A DNA stretch of 64,000 bases from Trissonchulus latispiculum (Eukaryota; Nematoda; Enoplea; Enoplida; Ironidae): assembly GCA_030248195.1 (NCBI GenBank), contig JASAND010011161.1, forward strand, positions 22,977 through 86,976. The letters are read 5' to 3'. A program made the position numbers and the translations under genes. Every line of letters begins with the position of its first letter. Within the stretch, counting starts at the first letter, position 1. The notes under the pieces are model-generated. The model made no database searches. It saw only the letters and a program-made list of their open reading frames with translations, and had not been told where the DNA came from. Below are positions 40,466 through 52,649 of this stretch, piece after piece.

Positions 40466-43400
40466 CTAAAATTATAAATTTACTATATGGCGAGTTATCC
40501 CTGCGAACAGAGAAACTGGGAACTTCCCTCATTTGGAGATAAGTTGATCCTTGCTGTCAATACAGTTAGCCCTTCTAGCTTACCTGATGTGACACTGACT
40601 AGATGATCAGTTAGTTTTAGCTTTTCTGTTGGAGCAAAGATTAGAAAGTTGTGAAGTAGTCAGAAACAGCTTTCTGGTGGAGTAAGTGAAAATAGATATG
40701 ATTTAATTTTGAGCCGACGGTCTTGTTGTGTTGAGACTTGTCTATATGTTTTGATGATAGGCGATTAAACGCGCTTTTTTGGTCGGAATACTCTGTTGAG
40801 CAAGAATTCGGGGACTTGTTATTGAGTAAATTCTTTGAATGACAATATCCCTGTTCACTGAAAATTTAGCAAATTTCGGAGATCCTGGCTGTGATGTGAT
40901 TTTCTGTGTTTCTATAACAGCTACAAATTAGGACTATGCTGTAATTTGCTCATACTCAAGGGAAATTGTAATTCCAAGTTTAGCACTGAAGTGTGAAAAG
41001 TTGTCAGTGAAACGATTTTCATGGAATCCCAAAACGTCAGTTAGTTCCGAAAGTCCATAGATCACGTAAGCAGAAATGAAACGCTTCTACCAAGGCTGGT
41101 GGACCCTGAAGAAACCAAGGACAAGTCCAAATGGGAGGCGTCAGGCACCCTTGTACCCACGAAACCAGGACCTAGAAGAGAGAAGGGAAGAGGGAGGTTC
41201 AGCTTTTCACTCACCATTGAAAGTAAAGAATTGGCCCAGCCGGGTTCCGAACCACGGCCCTTCTGCTCCGGAGTCAGACATGCTAGCCACTACACCATGG
41301 GTCATCTGCTGAACTCCCGTTGCAGGCTTATCAATCTTTCTTATGCCTGCTTCCCCTACAGAAAGAAAGTTGTGAGGAACCTTGGTACGTGAAGCCTTAT
41401 TGTGGACGAACTGTAGTAGGGTAAATGCAATTATATTGCTTTTGCATTTTTATGTTGTTTTCGATCATGTACAGAAAGTTGACTTTGACGGCTTAGTGCA
41501 AGCTGTCAAAATATCCGTAGGCAGATTAGCTGTATGGGTGAATTTAGGATGAAACTGCTTAATAGAGGGAAATTTTGTTTACATGCATAGGCTGTGGTTC
41601 TATTTTTCCACTTCATATAGGTAAATTCGTAATGATTAATTGAGCAAAAAAGCCTAAACCTTATACGTACATAGACAAAATAAAACTTGTCACAACAAGC
41701 GTACACAACTAATGATGCCTACAGAAGGCCTGAGAGTAACAGGCACAATCAACAAACAGAACTTTAATTATCTGTAGAAGTCCAAAATTATAGACTCTAA
41801 TAATTTATATAGAACGTTAACCTCAATTAGAGTATACCCTACTTTAGCGTATATGCAGGAAAAATTTCTTCAGCACTGACTAGCACCATTTGAACAAGCT
41901 AATCACTCAAAATCTCATAAAAATGATCAATTTGGGAAAAACGGCTTCACTGAGAGAAATTAGCAGATATTTCAAAAAGTTCTGAAGACTACCAGCCCTA
42001 TTCCAAATTTCTAAAAATGTTTCAGTTTCCAGTAACCATCTGTCTCAAAGCTCTCTCCGAAAATTAAGCCTATGTTCCATATAGTTCTTGTAGTAGCTGT
42101 ATACATATAGCAACTTAACACACAGGAATATAAGCCGAAAGTGGGTAAGGTAAGGCCGGCCATTAGAGCGTTGCTACGGTAACTAGCGATACAATCCCTT
42201 AACTTAAGGCTAAACTTGCTGACGAGAAATTTTAATGGGTCTGACAAAAAAGGATGAACCCAAATCGGTATTCTGCAAACAGGTTCTTCACTTTGACTCA
42301 ACAGGAACTATTATCATAGGCATGAGTTTATGAGTTAATTGGGAACAAACACCGGTTTTTAGTTTTTGTAATTCGCAGACAAAATTTGTTAGCTAATGCG
42401 AAAGTTGGCGACTAGAAAGTTGACGGCTTCAAAATGGTTAAGCAGCGGTAGAAAGACCAGTTTTTTCTAAATTTTGCCTGAAGTTGTCCACGTTCTAGAA
42501 CTGCTATTAAATTAATAAATGCTGATTCTTGGAACCCAAATCACTAATTCAAGTATGTAATAAAAAAAGACGCCCAACTAGCATACAAAAAGCTAATTGT
42601 CATTCCAGGTAAAACTCTTTCTACAGTCAATAATATTCGGTAATATTAATATAATTAATATATAATATCGGTATATAATATTACATATTAACGGTTCGGC
42701 GTATTAGCGTTTGCTTAGCAGCAGCTTTTGAAGTATCCAATGAGCAATTACCATGAAACTCATTATATATATAATTAATGTTTCAATGTAGGTGTCGTGC
42801 GCGTGTCTGCCAACTGCGTCACTTTGCTGCAACTCTGTAACACAATGTGCAATCGGACTTCGATAGAGTTCTATAATGTTTGGTTTTAATATTAAATAAT
42901 CATGCCTTTCCGTCTTGAAGACTACATTGTTAGGAAATTTCCGTGTCAGAGTAGGCTGCGTCCTATATGGTTGCACTGAGAATTCGCAAATGATGCGACA
43001 TTCAATTTTTTCAGAGATAATTGGGCTTTTCTTGGACACAGGTTCTGCTTACCATACCAGAACTCAACATCAAACATCGAGAACTGGATTGGCTGGAAAG
43101 GGACAGCTATACAACCTTAGAGATGAAACGACGACACGAAGAGTATATTATAGATTAGGTAGAATTCATTTCTTGCTTACAAAGTTCATGAGTAAGCTGA
43201 AGACACTACGCACCTTAATGAGTGATAATTTAGGCTACATCAGTCTGCCGAAGAGAATTTGACTGAATGGTAAATCACGACTGCTGTGTTAGAGAATGCG
43301 TATTCAGTCTTTAATAGCATTGTAACAATAAGAGTGTGGCACGAGATATACATTCCGACACCAGTGCAAATGCTATCTTCTGCACAATGTTGGCCACCTG

Positions 43401-43779
43401 GCCTAAACTTTCGGAGTTCCCCCAAATTCGAACTTGAACATACTTGGACACATACATTGGTTTGTTTGCTATTTCCACAACGGGATTGCTGCTTTGGACG
43501 TAACAATTTTTGAAAATTACACAGCTTGCCCACCAATTAATAATGAGTTGACACCAAATTTAATTTTTAGTTTCACGATGCTAATAATGCTAGCATAAAT
43601 TTGTTACAAATTACAGACACCGGCATGAGTTCTCATGAAGGGGAAAGATTGTTTTGAACCCATTTGGTTTTGAAATTGCGAGCACTCAAAGTGACCCTAG
43701 CAGATTCACTTTCAGAGACTATTCACCAAAAAGTTATTTTAACAAAATTCAATTTAATTCCAACGTCCAAACCTACTGA
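40466..43779. other. Upstream region of the 7TM gene; no further gene recognised
   Basis: The stretch should hold the promoter and 5' UTR exon(s) of the minus-strand 7TM gene, but I cannot place a start site. Besides the SINE at 41090-41303, open frames of about 110 codons occur on both strands at 42704-43262. They overlap each other and show no motif or splice pattern I recognise. Confidence 0.4.
41090..41303 (-). mobile_element. tRNA-derived SINE (tRNA-Arg-like head)
   Basis: On the minus strand 41303-41231 reads GACCCATGGTGTAGTGGCTA, then a CTGACTCCGGAGCAG anticodon arm (CCG position) and GGTTCGGAACCC B box. The acceptor stem has two mismatches, so a SINE head or tRNA pseudogene is more likely than a working tRNA. 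The body seems to continue to about 41090. Confidence 0.6.
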
Positions 43780-43911
43780 TTTAGGGTGTTTTCCCCAAGA
43801 CTACTAATTTAGGGTTAAAAGAGTAGAGTTAAAATTTTTTAACTCGTTTAACCCTGCAAGTAAGTTAAAATGAACTGTTTAACCCTTTTAACCATGTGCG
43901 CGAAAATGATT

Positions 43912-44450
43912 TGTAATAGACTCTGTCAAATCTGGGCTGGAATTCTCTGTATTGGAGGGGGTCGTGACCTCCAATAAACTTTCGTTCGGTTCGGGGTCGT
44001 ATGTAGTTGGCTAGGGCTAGAATAGACTAGGCTAGGCTAGGCGAGATCTGATCAGGATCCAAGACACGAGTCAAGGTCGGCACGCAAAGATGAATCTCTG
44101 CTTAGATTGATGCTCCGGCTGTAGTGGTGTGCTGACAACCAGGGCTCAATAGCTGACCTAAATTGGGTCAAACGGGGTGAGTTCGTTTTAGGCAGGGGGA
44201 CTGGGATTTATAGTCTCAATGGGCGACTTGTAGTTTCAACTCTAACCTCAATACAGATAGAGTTGGGGATCTCTGAAACGTACGCGAAAGCCGAAGCAGC
44301 TGAAAGGATAAGTATTTATTGTTACAAAATACACACACAGTTTTACCAAATTCCAGCAGACAATGGTTCACTACAGTTATGGTTTTACAATAACAGTAAC
44401 ACAAGATACTGTCTGCCAGAATTGCCTTTTTGGTTTGATTTGAGTTTGTT
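43912..44450 (-). repeat. 3' LTR, truncated
   Basis: Matches 48578-49117 nearly base for base. It holds TTTTATTTGTAACAATAA-like and CTCCAATACAGAGAATTCC blocks. The match ends abruptly at 44450 inside the envelope frame. The env 3' end, polypurine tract and first part of this LTR are missing, so a deletion joined env to LTR. Confidence 0.75.
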
Positions 44451-46037
44451 GAGTTTTTGAGTTGATTTGAAATACTGTGTTTGAGCGAGTGCTCAAAGTT
44501 GGACACGATCAGTGAGTACTGAATGTGGATCGTCATGGTGAAGGCTTCGCAGCGAGCAGAATTGATGAGGGCCAGCAATTCCTGAATGGAATAGTGCATG
44601 AACGAATAAATCTGTTCGTTTGCCTCGACTAGCTTTTCGATTGACTCCTGATGTGCCAAGACTTGTTCGTCAAGCTTGTGGGTGGCCTCGATGATGGCAT
44701 TCACTTTACTCTTGACCTGGTTCAGATGAACGGTGGTGGCGATAGACATGCCAAGGCCAACTAGGCCAACGACTTCTCCAACAAAACGCTTTTTCCGCGT
44801 CAGGGGAAGCTTGGAACGGATGGACTGATAGCCATGGTCAGCGTACAAGGAATCACTGTAATTCTGGTATTTGGGGGTAGAAGTGTTGCAGAGGATTGGG
44901 CTCTTGTCGCAGATTATCTTCATGATGGCGGAATAGTACCGGGTATTCAGGATACCGCTATACATTTCGTGGTACTCTTCCGTGATGTTCTTTACCAGAC
45001 TGGTCAGGTGCGGCTCATGAGGGCAATCCTTGAGCCATTCATCAACTCGTTGCCTGTGTGTCGTACAGGTCACGCAGCGTTTTCGCATTGACTCAGTCTG
45101 ATTTTGTAGGGGAACTCGGCATAGGGTACAGGGCCAGTCGTCCGCGTGTGAAGGGGTTGATCCGCACCGATCACACCGGGATAGCAGGTGATCCGGAATT
45201 TCGTGCCGTTGCCCACTGCACAAACTGCAGAAAGATAACCAAGCTTTCATTTTCTTGGTTCTGGGGGGCTCAGGCATTTTCATGTGGATCAGAATTGGAA
45301 TGTACTCGGTCCGTTCGTAGGTCGCCATCAGTCCTTTGGGGGATAAGGCCAATCCCCACTGCGTAGAAACCATGGAATTCATGGACTTGGCCCGTTCCGT
45401 GAAGTAATCATCGGCCGATTGGGCCTGGATTCCGGGCATCCATATGGCAACCAACAATCCGAGCAACATCCACATCAGGACAATGGGGAACGGAATTCCA
45501 CCATAGGAGGACTGCTTTTTCGGCTCTCGAGGCTTGTCCTGAGGCTCAGTTTTGGGCTGAGCCGGCTGGCTAGGTGGCTGAGAGAAGGAGGTCTTCTTTA
45601 CGGCCGGGGCGGACCTTGAGCGACCAGGGTATTTCGGAACCAAAGCCGTCTGTGGTTCGCGCTTAACGGGCAGATCAGGCTCGTCCGTGGTCCGGCGAAT
45701 AGGGTTCTGGGCCTTCAGCCTGGCCTGAACTTCCAAGCACTTCTGGTGGGCAGCCCAGCTGCGCTCACGTTCCTTCTTCCTTTGCCAGATTCGTCGTTCC
45801 TCCTGTTGAGCGCGTTTCCGCTCACCGGTGCTGATGTCCTTGAGCAATCTGTGCAAGAATCTGATGTCCTTAGGGCATAGGGAACAGTTAGGCACCAGGG
45901 TTCCAGCTTGAGGCGGGTTCTGTCCTGATTTCTTCTTCTTTTGCCCTTTGCTGGCTTTTCCCTGCTTTCCGTTACTGGAAAGTATCCCTGCTTGCCGAAT
46001 AGCTGGCATTTCGGCATTGGCCAAAATGGGCAGGAAA
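44451..46037 (-). pseudogene. Envelope-type glycoprotein, 3'-truncated
   Basis: The frame is open from the codon after the gag TAG (46037) and runs into LTR sequence. No ATG lies at the very start; the first in-frame ATG follows a few codons in. Counting from the TTG at 46024: a basic, Pro-rich leader of about 170 residues, a hydrophobic segment IVLMWMLLGLLVAIWM near 181-196, and an ectodomain with CX2C pairs (CSLCSG, CDRCG, CTLC, CVTC). A furin-type site RKKR near 410-413 is followed by a glycine-rich fusion-peptide-like stretch and a heptad region to about 490. Known Env/F-type class I fusion proteins share this layout. The C-terminal anchor is lost; residues after about 524 come from the LTR. 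It is a defective copy. Confidence 0.75.
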
Positions 46038-46039
46038 TC

Positions 46040-47830
46040 CTAATCGTAGTCGGATTCTTCTGTGCTGGAGAAGGTGTAGAAGTGGAAGGGATCCTCCTTC
46101 ACAATGGGTGACAGCTGTTCGGGAGAGGAAGGCAGCTCCGAATATTCCAGATAAGGGAAAATCTCTCCTTCCGCATCCAGGTGAGGATCGTCTTCCATGA
46201 CCGCCATTCCTGCCTGGGTGAGCAGTTTCCGGGAAGTTTCTCTGGCTGCTTCCAGGTCCGCTTTGGGACGAGGACGGGGACCTTCTGATGTGATCCAGTT
46301 AGGCTCAGGAAACGGCAGCTTCGCCGCTTGAAGGACTGATTCCACCTGGGCCATGGGGGGTAATCCCAGCTGTATCCGGAATTCTCTGACAGCTTCTCCA
46401 AGGTCCACTTCCAGTTGTTTGGGAGCAGGAACAGACTGGACTCGGGAGGGAGCATAACCCTGTGCTGTGGGGTTATGGCCTGGAGGGCTCTTGCGGAGCT
46501 CGCGTCCGCGTCCTACAGATTGAGATCGCGAGGCCAATGAGTCCTTGGCGGGCGAGGGACGGACTGCAGCCGTTGACGAATTCTGAACAGGCTGTTCAGA
46601 TCCGGGCCGATCATTGACCTTCGCGGGCGGCGTGTTCTCCTTGTCTTCGTCCTCAACTTCGGACGGATTCTGCGAAAGTTCCTTCTTTTCGCTGTAGACA
46701 CGGTCCGGATGAAAGGGCAATCCGTAATTGGTTTCCACGGGTTCGTCAGTATTGTACATGGCAGGACACTTGACTGACATCGGTTTCTGATAGATGGGCA
46801 GTGAATACAGCTCACGGTCGAGTTTTTCTGCGACCGAGTCAAGGGTGAAGGCGGCATGGTTGTCCGCGCTATTCCCCTTCAGATAGGGAGGGGTGGAATA
46901 AGATTGACCTCCCAGATCGCTGATTTCCTGTTCCAACTGCAGGATCTGGGTGGAAAGAGAGGGCCGAGGGGGATCAAAGCTAACCCGTCTCTCCTGAGGT
47001 GCAGCAGCCAAGGTCTGAATCACCGACGGTCCAGGACGGTGTTGCTGTCTGACATCCGCGAATCTGGACCCATAGGGCGCATGAACTGATTCAGCGGCGT
47101 TTCGCTCTTCATTCCTGGTCCAAGAAGGGCGAGGATTTCGTTCCTGCTGACCTGTGTAGGAGGGACCAGGTTGGGACCGAGACCGGTCGTTGTAGTTCCG
47201 GTTCCCACCATTGGGAACGTTCTGCTGTCCCGAAGGGCGGGAATTGCCTGAAAATCGCTGATTCCCGTTGTTGTTGCCATTGTTGCTCCGGGGCGGTCCA
47301 TTGTAATCATTCCGTGGCCTGAAACCACCACCACCAGGAGCGCGGCATTCTCGCTTGGAGTGACCTCCTTTTCCGCAATTGAAACAGCGGTTGTCACTGG
47401 GGAACGGAATCTTGTTCTCTGTCCGTTCAGGTCGGCGGGGAGGGGAAGAAGGCCGTCGATTCTGGTTCCCATTGGATTTCATGCTCCGGACTTCTGTGGC
47501 TAGAGCAGCAGTACTCTGGACTAGCGATGACAGGGCCGTGACCATGGCAGGCCCAGTGAGTCCTCCAGATCGGACACTTCCTTCAGGGTCCCGACTCCAG
47601 TTCCAGGAAGGCAGGGTGCCTTCTCCAGGGTAGACGCCTTCTGCATCTCGGGCCTTCTGAAAGGCGAGGGAATAGTCCGTTGTGTCCATGGGGACATGAG
47701 GCTTGTACTCATTCCTGAGACCGATCAGGAAACAGCGGACTTTCATGGCCTCCAGCGTATCCGGGTGAGCGCCATTTTCCCAGGCTATCCGGGCATACTT
47801 CTGGAGCCGAAGGGAAAAATCAGCTACAGA
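46040..47830 (-). pseudogene. gag, main frame with zinc knuckle
   Basis: A 568-codon stretch from 47746 includes MKVRCFLIGLRNEYKPHVP (end of the capsid region), then a basic linker and the zinc knuckle CFNCGKGGHSKREC at about residues 121-134. A long disordered Gly/Asn/Pro-rich tail ends in EESDYD. The stop is TAG at 46040-46042, and the envelope-type frame continues in the same reading frame. A frameshift near 47840 separates it from the N-terminal part. No protease motif (DTG/DSG) is present. Confidence 0.8.
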
Positions 47831-48498
47831 TTCGTGAGAGGTAGCTGCCGGATGCTGAAAAACTTCGCCGTGGCATGCATTCCTGTCAGCGGCGGGATCA
47901 TGTGCTCTCTGAGCACGGCGACAGAGGCGTCCCAGTCATACGGGCGCATGGCGCCTCGAGGCAAGCATTTGTAGATTTCGGCGGCTCTGCCTCGAAGGGT
48001 GGAAGAGAAGTTCATAACCTTCTGATGATTGTCCAGATTTAGGCGCTCGCAGAATCTTTCATAGTTGACCAGATGATCATCAAAGTTTTCAGAATCCTTG
48101 CAGGCGAAGGTGGGCATGTTTCGGTAGGAAAAGGAGACAGCCTGCGTATGAATACTTCTCTGTAGGGAGGCAAGAATGTCTCCCATCGCCTGAACAGAAT
48201 CCACACTGTCAGGCGAGTCCGGACGATTCCCGGGGGGATTGGGGTCGTTGGGGCCACCGGGACCTCCAGGACCTCCGGGACCACCAGGACCACCAGGGCC
48301 AGGACCTCCAGGACCACCAGAGCCAGAGGGTCCCCCATGGCCACCGGGAAATGAGACCCGGTTCCTGCGAGATCCTCCTCCTACTACGGCTGGATAAGGA
48401 GGTAGGGGCTGATTAGCGACATCCTGGTTATCGTCGCTTTCGTAGTCGGACTGATGATTATCCCGATGATTGTGACTATCTTGAACGGGATTCTCCAT
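47824..48498 (-). pseudogene. gag, N-terminal part
   Basis: Starts MENPVQDSHNHRDN, with an acidic stretch, a collagen-like run of GGP repeats and a capsid-like part containing NYERFCERLNLDNHQKVMNF and LREHMIPPLTGM. It runs out of frame near 47830, where the main gag frame takes over. The start is 79 bp from the LTR end. Confidence 0.8.
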
Positions 48499-48514
48499 GA
48501 TTTCTGGTCGTAAA

Positions 48515-48577
48515 TGTTCCTCACTGAGATGATTGACAAATGCCTCCTCACTGGGGGCTCCAATTCTTTCTAGACCG
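48515..48577 (-). other. Leader with primer-binding-site-like sequence
   Basis: Directly after the 5' LTR on the minus strand: CGGTCTAGAAAGAATTGG, then TGGAGCCCCCAGTGAGGA. The second resembles a tRNA 3'-end complement beginning TGG, 14 bases from the LTR end, which is an unusual offset. Confidence 0.4.
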
Positions 48578-51310
48578 TGTAATAGACTCTGTCAGATCTG
48601 GGCTGGAATTCTCTGTATTGGAGGGGGTCGTGATCTCCAATAAACTTTTCGTTCGGTTCGGGGTCGTATGTAGTTGGCTAGGGCTAGAATAGACTAGGCT
48701 AGGCTAGGCGAGATCTGATCAGGATCCAAGACACGAGTCAACGTCGGCACGCAAAGATGAATCTCTGCTTAGATTGATGCTCCGGCTGTAGTGGTGTGCT
48801 GACAACCAGGGCTCAATAGCTGACCTAAATGGGGTCAAACGGGGTGAGTTCGTTTTAGGCAGGGGGACTGGGATTTATTGTCTCAATGGGCGACTTGTAG
48901 TTTCAACTCTAACCTCAATACGGATAGAGTTGGGGATCTCTGAAACGTACGCGAAAGCCGAAGCAGCTGAAAGGATAAGTATTTATTGTTACAAAATAGA
49001 CACACAGTTTTACCAAATTCCAGCAGACAATGGTTCACTACAGTTATGGTTTTACAATAACAGTAACGCAAGATACTGTCTGCCAGAATTGCCTTTTTGG
49101 TTTGATTTGACTGGTACTTTCGCAGTTAGGGCTGATTGTCCGGTTTCGGGGTCGTTACAGTGCTCTCGCTTCAGGTATAACACACTCTAGTGCTGCTACG
49201 GGCTAACTATTAACCGGTATCCTATGTGCTGTAGGCTCAACTCAACTCTTAGGCTCTTTGCTAGCCTCTACTGTGACTCTGTCCCTTACAGTGACTCTTG
49301 GGACCACACACACAAGGTATACTAATTAACACCTTTTATAATCCGAATCGGGTGGGTTCGAGGTTGGCTTTGCTCTGGCGTCTCCGTATAATTGACTGCC
49401 CAGAATAACTGAATTTTGAGAAGAGCTCCGTCTCTAGAATGGATAATGACAGTTACGGGTAGGGAGAGTGTCGGTTATAGTCGGAAAGGTCGGATCGGCC
49501 TCCTCAGATAGTTATCTCAAGATTAAGTTACAGTGCAGTGATTATAACGTCAATTGTTCTACAAAGAAGCTTCGGTGGTAAGGATCAGGACGTACGCGGT
49601 ACCACTTTCACTGAACATATCGTTTTGGTTAAAGAACGGGAAATTAGGCTTTTAGGTTTTGCACAACTAGGTTTTCCCAAAAGACTAGGTCAGGTAGCTT
49701 TCACCGCGTCTGCTCCACACGAACTGGCTCTGTGCCAAAAGGTAGGTCCAATATGTACCTAATCAGTGATTCTCCGATACAACACAAGCAGGACTGGATC
49801 AACGCACAGGACTGGGATCTCTTTCCGGATCCAAACGACAACGGAACACGACTGGACAAACAGGAACTGACAGATCGTCACACAGTGATCTCCAACAGGA
49901 TAATATTCAGACACGATTCTAGCAGCAGGATTCCTCACGTTCGGAGCAGATCGGGTGGCTACCTGAATCAAATGGGTTACAACCCATTAGAAACAGAGGT
50001 GGTGGGGATTAAAACCCCAGCAACTACTGTCCGGACCGATTGGCTTTCACGTGCGGGTTCAAGACGCGAATTGTGTATTGCGTAATGTGTAACGTGTTAT
50101 TTTATATTTTTAGGTTGAAACAGACGAAAACTGACGTTTTTGAGGATCAAACGGATAACGATGACCAAGCTTGGGGCCGTGCCGGCCTACTTGGCGAGAT
50201 ATGCAAATGAGGCTCTGACCGAGCATCTCCCGGGCATAGAGTCACGTGTGCACTACTCAGTATTTACTACAGGCCTAGACTACAGCTAAACTGACCTACG
50301 CTAATTACTACGTATTACCCAGTATATGAAGTGTACCCTATCTGCCATAACTGACGACTAATACTTACTTAAGGCACAAATCTGGCCACTGAACAGGGTA
50401 ATGTTAAATACTACAGATTAATACTGACTATTACTTACTACGGACTACTTGATACTAACTGAGGCCTATTTTTACACTCTACAGGCCTAACTAGACTTAA
50501 TGGTAACAATTATAACTCTAACCTGGGTTGGTAACCTGCTATTGGGTTCCTAAACCATATTATCGCAATTATGCAAATAAGGTTACCACCACTCTTAACC
50601 TGGGCCTAGAAAATCTGACTGGATAATAGTAGATTGCCCCTTTCTTGCAGAAGGCCCGCACCTTGAATCAGGTGACTTACGCGGGCCTCTGGGGGTCAAT
50701 CTATATCCGGACGACACATACTAATAACGACTGATAATTACTAACAATCTTAACTAATATTACGGTACTAACCGTTATTACTGGTACTAACTACAATTGC
50801 TAGTGCTAATTATAACCACTAAACTGACTAATATGGAACTAAACTGTTACTTCTAACCTAACCTAACTGTTTATGATGTATGTTCTAATTATTATACCTA
50901 ATTACCACGTAGTATTACTGCCTAACTAGTTATTTCCCTACGGACTACACTCAAGACCTCCGCGAGGGGTTTACATGAGCAGTCCCATTCATACGGTTGT
51001 TAACACGCAGCAGACGTAGGCGTAATTCCATTCATACAGACTCATACAGACTACTTTCACACGCTCATTTAGACAGTAGACATACGCATATAATCGTACC
51101 TACACTAGTTTACGCATACAGTTTTAGTCATACATTCACAGTTATTCACACAATTATTCAGACATAGTTACGCAACATTCACGCCCCACGCATACTTGAC
51201 TTCTCTCACAACTTCAACTGGAGGAGTTTACGTGAGGAGCCGCATTTATACGGCACAGTACAATTACAGCCCTAACAGTGCTAAAAATGGGGCTAATTCC
51301 CAGGATACTA

Positions 51311-52648
51311 AAGTCTGACACAAAAATGTGAGTACAAAATCTATAAGGCCTCCAGTGAACTCAATATACGTCGTAACCCCATATAACCATATATTTTCGG
51401 AATCCTTGCAGCGAGACAAACATTTTTATAAAATTTAAAATTTTTTAAAATTTCAAAAATTTTAAAATATCGGTTTTTCGGGGAATTTTTTCGGACCGTG
51501 CAAGCTATTCAGCTCATTCTTTCACAAACATTTTCCCGCCCGAAGACGCATCGATTGATACAAGAACGAAAAAATCGGTTGAGAAATAAGCATTTTATTC
51601 CAAAATTTCGTTTTTCCATTTCCTTTGATGTTTGCCGCTTTTTGCAACTTTGACTGGTTATTACTCGCGACTCGCTCACCCGAAAAATTATTCGATTAGA
51701 TTTTCAGGACCGCCTAGGCGCCCGCTTTCACCTGATATATGTGGTATTTCAAAATTTGAAAATAAATTTTTTTGAAAAATACCACTTTTTGACCCAAAAT
51801 TTCGGCATAGCAGTTATGGCAAAAGTGAGTAAAAATAATATAATCATAAAATTCAAGCTGAGCTGAATCCAACGATATAAAGCTTTTGTTGCTACGAATT
51901 ATATTGCGCCAGCAATGAATTTTTAAACAATATCCCTTATTTCAGCTGGTTTTGCTAGTTTACACTGCTTCATTCAAATCACGGCGGCAACATCAAAGAG
52001 AGCCAAAAACCAGCTGAAATAAGGGATATTGTTTAAAAATTCATTGCTGGCGCAATATAACTCGTAGCAACAAAAGCTTTATATCATTGGATTCAGCTCA
52101 GCTTGAATTTTATGATTATGTTATTTTTACTCACTTTTGCCAGAATTGCTATGCCGAAATTTTGGGTCAAAAAGTGGTATTTTTCAAAAAATCTATTTTC
52201 AAATTTTGAAATACCACACATATTATGTGAAAGCGGGCGCCTAGGCGGTCCTGAAAATCTAATCGAAAAATTTTTCGGGTGAGCGAGTCGCGAGTAATAA
52301 CCAGTCAAAGTTGCAAAAAGCGGCAAACATCAAAGGAAATGGAAAAACGAAATTTTGGAATAAAATGCTTATTTCTCAACCGATTTTTTTCGTTCTTGTG
52401 TCAATCGATGCGTCTTCGGACGGGAAAATTTTTGTGAAAGAATGAGCTGAATAGTTTGCACGGTCCGAAAAAATTCCCCGAAAAACCGATATTTTAAAAT
52501 TTTTGAAATTTTAAAAAATTTTAAATTTTATAAAAATGTTTGTCTCGCTGCAAGAATTCCGAAAATATATGGTTTTATGGGGTTACGACGTATATTGAGT
52601 TCACTGGAGGCCTTACAGATTTTGTACACACATTTTTGTGTCAGACTT
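51311..52648. mobile_element. 1.34-kb palindromic element with TA duplications
   Basis: The arms 51311-51953 and 52004-52648 match at roughly 95 percent, with a spacer of about 50 bp. The ends are AAGTCTGACACAAAAATGTG and its complement, each flanked by TA. There is no coding capacity. It contains AAATTTTAAAATTTT-type AT runs and GGACCGCCTAGGCGCCC. It resembles a Tc1/mariner-type foldback MITE. Confidence 0.85.
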
Positions 52649-52649
52649 T

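Noticed and set aside
41231..41303. Functional tRNA-Arg
   Set aside because: Acceptor-stem mismatches and the attached SINE-like body make a SINE head more likely.
42704..43262. Overlapping 111- and 115-codon frames on opposite strands
   Set aside because: No recognisable motif and mutual overlap; I could not choose one as a gene.
46099..48344. Several 100-150-codon frames over gag
   Set aside because: They are alternate-frame shadows of the high-GC gag sequence and lack motifs.
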